Source of the DNA: DASUBV01 sp963822485
Lineage (GTDB): Bacteria; Actinomycetota; Actinomycetes; Streptosporangiales; Streptosporangiaceae
NCBI GenBank assembly: GCA_963822485.1
Contig: CAWGHW010000031.1
Location: 992,001-1,056,000, forward strand
Reading direction: 5' to 3'
Length of the DNA: 64,000 nucleotides
In this document: positions 59,865 through 64,000 of the stretch, piece after piece
How the letters are laid out: each line of letters opens with the position of its first letter
Position numbering within the stretch: position 1 is the first letter of the stretch
Made by a program: the position numbers and the translations under genes
Notes under the pieces: generated by a model
What the model was told of the DNA's origin: nothing
The model's database searches: none
What the model saw: the letters and a program-made list of their open reading frames with translations, nothing else

Positions 59865-60799
59865 TGGCAGTACCGGGAATCCCTGGCCTGGCTGAGCCGG
59901 AGGCGCCGGCCGGGCCCGTCATCACTGCCGAGGGCCTGCGCGAGCCCGAGCTGCGCCGGGTCTGGCGGCACCTGCGGAGCGACCGGATGGGCCGGACCGG
60001 CCTCGCGCTGTTCGTCCTGGTCCTGATCATGACCATCGCCGGGCCGCTGCTCTTCCCGTTCAACGCGGCCCAGGTCAGCAACGCTTCTGGCGCCCTGCTG
60101 CGGCCGCCGTCGGGGGCCCACTGGCTGGGCACCGACGAGCTGGGCCGGGACGTGTTCCGGGAGTTCCTGGCCGGGGCGCACGTGTCGCTCATCGTCGGCC
60201 TGGCCGCCACCGCGATCTCGATGGTCCTCGGGGCCGGCATCGGCGTGACGGCCGGCTATTTCGGCCGGGCGGCCGACACGGTCCTGATGCGGATCACCGA
60301 CTTCTTCCTGGTCCTGCCGCAGCTCCCGCTGGTCATCGCGCTGGCCGCGCTGTTCGGGCAGAACCTGGGCATCATCATCCTGGTCATCGGGATGACCGGG
60401 TGGCCGACCACGGCCCGGATCGTGCGCTCGCAGACCCTGTCGCTGCGCGAGCGGCAGTTCATCACCAGGGTCCGCTCGCTGGGCGCGTCCAACCTGCGCA
60501 TCCTGCGGCGGCACATCCTGCCCAACGTGATGCCGCTGATCTTCGCCAACACGGTGCTGGTCATCGGCAGCGCCATCCTGGCCGAGGCCACCCTGTCGTT
60601 CCTGGGCCTGGGCGACCCGGTGCAGATCTCCTGGGGGACCATGCTGCACTTCGCCTTCGAGTCGGGCGCCATCGGGCGCAGCGCCTGGTGGTACTTCGTG
60701 CCGCCTGGCGTGGGCATCGTGATCGTCGTGCTCGCCTTCACCCTGACCGGCCACGCCGTCGATGAGGCGCTCAACCCCCGGCTGCGAGGCTCGCGGTGA
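59864..60799 (+). CDS. ABC transporter permease (DppC-type)
   Basis: 311 residues; ATG 59864 overlaps the upstream stop by one base. The N-terminus holds the OppC_N helix (GRTGLALFVLVLIMTIAGPL) after a 40-residue cytosolic leader. The substrate-pathway segment HWLGTDELGRDVFREFLAGA is diagnostic of DppC/OppC. The EAA-type loop is ITRVRSLGASNLRILRRHIL. A late segment reads FLGLGDPVQISWGTML. It pairs with the DppB-type permease, and its stop overlaps the ATPase start (GTGA). Confidence 0.94.
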   Translation: MAVPGIPGLAEPEAPAGPVITAEGLREPELRRVWRHLRSDRMGRTGLALFVLVLIMTIAGPLLFPFNAAQVSNASGALLRPPSGAHWLGTDELGRDVFREFLAGAHVSLIVGLAATAISMVLGAGIGVTAGYFGRAADTVLMRITDFFLVLPQLPLVIALAALFGQNLGIIILVIGMTGWPTTARIVRSQTLSLRERQFITRVRSLGASNLRILRRHILPNVMPLIFANTVLVIGSAILAEATLSFLGLGDPVQISWGTMLHFAFESGAIGRSAWWYFVPPGVGIVIVVLAFTLTGHAVDEALNPRLRGSR

Positions 60800-61899
60800 G
60801 CCTGCTGGAGATCGAGGACCTGCGGGTCGCCTACGCCACGCCGCGCGGGCCGGTCGTCGCGGTCGACGGGGCCAGCCTTCGCGTGGACACCGGCCAGGTA
60901 CTGGGCCTGGCCGGGGAGTCGGGCTGCGGCAAGACGACGCTGGCCCTGTCCATCCCCCGGCTGCTGAGCCGGGAGGCGACGGTGACGGGCTCGGTCACCT
61001 TCGACGGCGCCGACGTGCTGGCCATGACCGACGAGCAGCTGCGCGCCGTGCGCTGGCGCCGGATCGCGGTCATCTTCCAGGGCGCGATGAACTCGCTGAA
61101 CCCGGTGCACAGCATCGGCGACCAGATCACCGAGCCGATCCGCGTCCACGAGCCGGGCACGTCGGCGGCGCAGGCCCGGCAGCGGGCCGCCGAGCTGCTG
61201 GACAGCGTCGGCATCGACCCCGGCCGGGCCCGCAGCTACCCGCACGAGCTGTCCGGCGGGATGCGCCAGCGGGTGCTGATCGCCATGGCCCTGGCCTGCC
61301 GCCCGTCGCTGATCGTGGCCGACGAGCCGATCACCGCGCTGGACGTGATGACCCAGGCCCAGATCCTGGAGCTGCTGCGCAGCCTGACCGACCGGCTGGA
61401 GCTGTCCATGATCCTGATCTCGCACGACCTGTCGGTCATCGCCGAGGTGTGCGACTCGGTCAACGTGATGTACGCGGGGAAGATCGTCGAGACCGGGCCG
61501 ACCTCGGCCATCTTCGGCCCGGCGGGCGCGCCCGGCCCGGCCCACCCCTACACCGCGCGGCTGCGGCACGCCTTCCCGGACATCCGCCGCGAGCGCGCGT
61601 TCGTCGAGGCCATCCCTGGCTACCCGCCCGACCTGCACGACCCGCTGCCGGGCTGCCGGTTCGCGCCCCGGTGCACCATCGCCATCGACCGCTGCACGAC
61701 CGCCGAGCCCAGCCTGCTCGAGGTCGGCCCGGTCCACCACGCCGCCTGCCACCGCTCGGACCTGGTACTGGCCGGACACGATCCGGGCACCGTGGCCGAC
61801 CAGACCGTAACCCATGACGCCGTAACCCATGACGCCGTGAGCCAGGACGCCGTGGGCCAGGACACCGTGGGCCAGGACACCGCGGGCGGGCCGTCATGA
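60796..61899 (+). CDS. ABC transporter ATPase (DppD-type) with a C-terminal 15-bp repeat tail
   Basis: 367 residues from GTG 60796. Walker A GESGCGKTT (about 39-47), Q-loop IFQGAMNSLNPV, signature LSGGMRQR, Walker B LIVADEPITALD and the switch HDLSVIAEV. The C-terminal oligopeptide/dipeptide domain (PPDLHDPLPGCRFAPRCTIA) has the Cys cluster of this family. The last 33 residues are five copies of a 15-nt repeat encoding (T/S/G)(H/Q)D(A/T)V. This looks like slippage expansion rather than a fold. The gene overlaps the second ATPase gene (ATGA). Confidence 0.93.
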   Translation: MSLLEIEDLRVAYATPRGPVVAVDGASLRVDTGQVLGLAGESGCGKTTLALSIPRLLSREATVTGSVTFDGADVLAMTDEQLRAVRWRRIAVIFQGAMNSLNPVHSIGDQITEPIRVHEPGTSAAQARQRAAELLDSVGIDPGRARSYPHELSGGMRQRVLIAMALACRPSLIVADEPITALDVMTQAQILELLRSLTDRLELSMILISHDLSVIAEVCDSVNVMYAGKIVETGPTSAIFGPAGAPGPAHPYTARLRHAFPDIRRERAFVEAIPGYPPDLHDPLPGCRFAPRCTIAIDRCTTAEPSLLEVGPVHHAACHRSDLVLAGHDPGTVADQTVTHDAVTHDAVSQDAVGQDTVGQDTAGGPS

Positions 61900-63077
61900 C
61901 CGCCGAGGTGACCGCGGCGGGCACCGGCCCGGCGGCCGCCGGGCCGGACGCGGCCGGACCGCTGCTGGAGCTCGACCAGCTCGTGGTGTCCTACCGGGCC
62001 CGGCGCGGCCCACGGGACCGGCGGCTGATCCGGGCCGTGGACGGGGTCAGCTTGTCGGTCGGCACCGGCGAGATCGTGGCCCTGGTCGGGGAGTCCGGGT
62101 GCGGCAAGACCTCGATCGTCCGGGCCGTGGCCCGGCTCGAGGACGTAGGCGGCGGCCGGGTGCTGTTCCGCGGCCAGGACGTCGCCCACGTCCGCGGGCC
62201 TGCCCTGCGCCAGCTCCGGCGCGAGATCCAGGTCGTGTTCCAGGATCCGTTCGAGTCGCTGGACCCCCGGCTGACGGTCTATGACACCGTGGCCGAGTCG
62301 CTGCTCATCCACCGCCTGGGCGCCACCGCCGCGGCCCGCCGGGACCTGGTGCACGACGCGCTGGAGCAGGTCGGGCTGCATCCGGCGGCGCAGATCGCCC
62401 GCCGCTACCCGCACCAGCTCTCGGGCGGGCAGCGGCAGCGGCTGGTCATCGCCGGCGCCATGGTGTTCGGCCCGGACCTGCTGATCGCGGACGAGCCGGT
62501 GTCGATGCTCGACGTGTCGCTGCGGGCGGGCATCCTGCGGCTGATGCTCGACCTGCGGGCCGAACGGGGCGTGTCGATCCTGTTCGTGACCCATGACCTG
62601 TCCCTGGCCTGGCTCATCGCCGACCGGATCGCGGTGGTCTACCTGGGCCGGATCGTGGAGCTGGGCCGGGCCGACGAGGTCATCCAGGCCCCGCTGCACC
62701 CCTACACCCGGGCGCTGGTGTCGGTCATCCCGGTGCCCGAGGCGGGCGCGGCCAGGGAGCGCATCCTGCTGCGCGGCGAGGCCCCGTCGGCCAGCCGCAT
62801 CCCGCCCGGCTGCCGGTTCCACCCGCGCTGCCCGCTGTACCAGCGCCTGGGCCGACCCGACCAGTGCACCACGCAGGACCCCGCCCTGGTCAGCGCCGAC
62901 CTGGCCAGCACCGATCTGACCAGCACCGATCTGGCCAGCACCGCCCTGGTCGGCACCGGCCTGACCGGCACCGGCCTGACCGGCACCGTCCAGGCCGATC
63001 TGGCCCGCACCGGTCCAGCCGACACCGTTGGGGGCCACGCCGTGGCCTGCCACTTCGCGAAGGAGATGCCCGGATGA
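61896..63077 (+). CDS. ABC transporter ATPase (DppF-type) with an internal pentapeptide-like repeat
   Basis: 393 residues from ATG 61896. Walker A GESGCGKTS, Q-loop VFQDPFESLDPRL, signature LSGGQRQR, Walker B LLIADEPVSMLD, HDLSLAWLIADR, and the C-terminal PPGCRFHPRCPLY domain. Between CTTQDPAL and the conserved end HAVACHF, about 40 residues are inserted as repeats of five (DLAST, DLTST, DLAST, ALVGT, GLTGT, GLTGT), encoded by 15-nt units. A comparable 15-nt repeat sits at the end of the partner ATPase gene. The start and stop both overlap neighbours by 4 bases. Confidence 0.93.
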   Translation: MTAEVTAAGTGPAAAGPDAAGPLLELDQLVVSYRARRGPRDRRLIRAVDGVSLSVGTGEIVALVGESGCGKTSIVRAVARLEDVGGGRVLFRGQDVAHVRGPALRQLRREIQVVFQDPFESLDPRLTVYDTVAESLLIHRLGATAAARRDLVHDALEQVGLHPAAQIARRYPHQLSGGQRQRLVIAGAMVFGPDLLIADEPVSMLDVSLRAGILRLMLDLRAERGVSILFVTHDLSLAWLIADRIAVVYLGRIVELGRADEVIQAPLHPYTRALVSVIPVPEAGAARERILLRGEAPSASRIPPGCRFHPRCPLYQRLGRPDQCTTQDPALVSADLASTDLTSTDLASTALVGTGLTGTGLTGTVQADLARTGPADTVGGHAVACHFAKEMPG

Positions 63078-64000
63078 CCGTTAGCCCGCAGCAGGCCGTT
63101 GACCTGCTCAGCGACATGGTGCGCATCGAGTCGGTGACCCCCTGGCTGATCCCCACCGGCTCCGGTGAGGGGGCCCTGGCCCGGTTCATCGCCCGGCGGC
63201 TGGAGGGCACCGGGGCCGAGATCGACATCGTGGAGGTGGAGCCGGGACGGCCGAACGTGCTGGCCCGGCTGCGCGGCACCGGCGGCGGCCCGACGCTGTG
63301 CATCAACGCCCACACCGACACCGTCGGGTTCGCCAACTGGCCCGGCGAGGCGCTGGTCCCGCGGCTGGACGGGGACCTGCTCTACGGGCTGGGCGTGGCC
63401 GACGACAAGTCCGGCGTCGCGGCCGGCATCCTGGCGCTGGAGGCGCTGGCCCGGTCGGGCACCCGGCTGCGCGGCGACCTGCTGCTGGCCTGCGTGGCCG
63501 ACGAGGAGGGGGTGTCGATCGGCTCGGAGCACCTGGCCGCGCACAGCGCCGGCATCGACGCGGCCATCGTCATCGAGCCCCAGCCGACCGAGGACCTGGT
63601 CGTCGAGCACCAGGGATTCGGGTGGATCGACATCGTCACCCACGGGGTGGCCGCGCACGGCTGCGTGCCCGAGATCGGCGTGGACGCCATCGTGCACATG
63701 GGCGAGGTGATCACCCGGCTGCACCGCCTCGACGTCGAGGCCTACGTGCCTACCGCATCCCGGATGAGCGGCCGGACCGTCTTCCACACCGGGACCATCA
63801 GCGGCGGCACCGACTACGCCACCTACCCCAACCGGGCGGTGCTCGGCATCGAGATCGGCACGCAGCCCGGCGAGCACCTGAGCGACCGGGTGGCCGAGAT
63901 CGAGGCCATCTTCGCCGACATCGCCGCCACCGAGCCGACGTTCAAGGGCGAGGTCGTCGTCCGGCTCGACCGTGACCCGTTCCAGGCCGAGGGCCACGAG
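63074..64000 (+). CDS. M20-family metallohydrolase (ArgE/DapE/CPG2 type), incomplete at window end
   Basis: The first 309 codons are in the window and the frame is still open at 64000. ATG 63074 overlaps the ATPase stop (ATGA). Metal and catalytic motifs: NAHTDTV (His80, Asp82), YGLGVADDKSGVAAG (bridging Asp111) and CVADEEGVSIGSEH (catalytic Glu144 and metal Glu145). VEHQGFGWIDIVTHGVAAHG begins the lid domain with a conserved His. M20 enzymes remove acyl, aminoacyl or succinyl groups, so it probably hydrolyses the conjugate that the ABC importer brings in, giving an amine for the aminotransferase. That order is inference. Confidence 0.92.
   Translation, partial: MTVSPQQAVDLLSDMVRIESVTPWLIPTGSGEGALARFIARRLEGTGAEIDIVEVEPGRPNVLARLRGTGGGPTLCINAHTDTVGFANWPGEALVPRLDGDLLYGLGVADDKSGVAAGILALEALARSGTRLRGDLLLACVADEEGVSIGSEHLAAHSAGIDAAIVIEPQPTEDLVVEHQGFGWIDIVTHGVAAHGCVPEIGVDAIVHMGEVITRLHRLDVEAYVPTASRMSGRTVFHTGTISGGTDYATYPNRAVLGIEIGTQPGEHLSDRVAEIEAIFADIAATEPTFKGEVVVRLDRDPFQAEGHE

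Noticed and set aside
60256..61830. Long minus-strand frame opposite the ABC permease and ATPase genes
   Set aside because: It is a high-GC shadow of the plus-strand genes, is rich in Arg, Gly and Asp without motifs, and has no ribosome site.
1..64000. CRISPR arrays, tRNA and rRNA genes
   Set aside because: No regularly spaced direct repeats of CRISPR size, no GGTTCRANNCC-type T-arm with a matching acceptor stem, and no rRNA-like segments were found by reading.

Overview
The window is a chromosomal segment of a very high-GC actinobacterium. Supporting this are GTG and TTG starts, 4-base ATGA/GTGA overlaps inside operons, strong third-position GC, ECF, PucR and SARP/LuxR-like regulators, and a MurD2/MurL route for peptidoglycan glutamate. 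The mix resembles Streptosporangiales or a relative, but no rRNA or other marker is present to fix the taxon. No tRNA, rRNA, CRISPR array, prophage or complete insertion sequence was seen.

Layout. 0.3-2.2 kb: an NmrA-like reductase, and a hemerythrin protein divergent from a MarR regulator. 2.2-8.6 kb: a secreted GH27 alpha-galactosidase downstream of a large beta-helix/FN3 gene broken by at least six frameshifts. 9-11.6 kb: a sulfur-scavenging set (truncated sfnG, sfnB, flavin reductase, msuE-like). 11.7-13.2 kb: a coupled nucleotidyltransferase/deaminase pair. 13.3-14.5 kb: a secreted seven-repeat propeller. 14.6-17.7 kb: HIT, DHFR, a divergent thymidylate synthase and a methyltransferase. 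18-20.7 kb: gnd and pgi. 20.9-26.1 kb: a redox-signalling run (REC-TrxR fusion, cNMP-domain histidine kinase, UBP zinc finger, sulfite-oxidase-like protein, flavin reductase, DUF6510). 26-28.4 kb: TerC and a CBS-containing site-2 protease. 28.6-34.4 kb: a PucR regulator, a lipoprotein with AIM24, and a large XRE/ATPase/LuxR regulator.

34.5-36.4 kb holds the most striking gene, a single polypeptide with an ECF sigma factor, a zinc anti-sigma motif, a membrane span and an extracytoplasmic GH128-like glycosidase. Next to it is a Cys-Cys-periodic secreted protein. 37-42.3 kb: an FAD-linked oxidase, then a coupled pgeF-murL-murD2 operon for making and proofreading peptidoglycan precursors. 42.5-51 kb: a NERD protein, pyruvate kinase, a CrtI-like oxidoreductase with a TetR, a threonine-dehydratase-like enzyme, another TetR and lysA. 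51.3-64 kb: a putative GntR regulon (FGGY kinase, APC permease, GntR, class III aminotransferase, a dipeptide-type ABC importer and an M20 hydrolase) marked by CATACTSTGTATG operators at three promoters.

Several otherwise well-conserved genes carry one single-base frameshift (near 4950, 9275, 11133, 12757, 24540 and 29460). This suggests residual indel errors in the sequence. The beta-helix gene has so many that genuine decay is also possible. Small palindromic elements, a 65-bp one present twice, sit between convergent genes.
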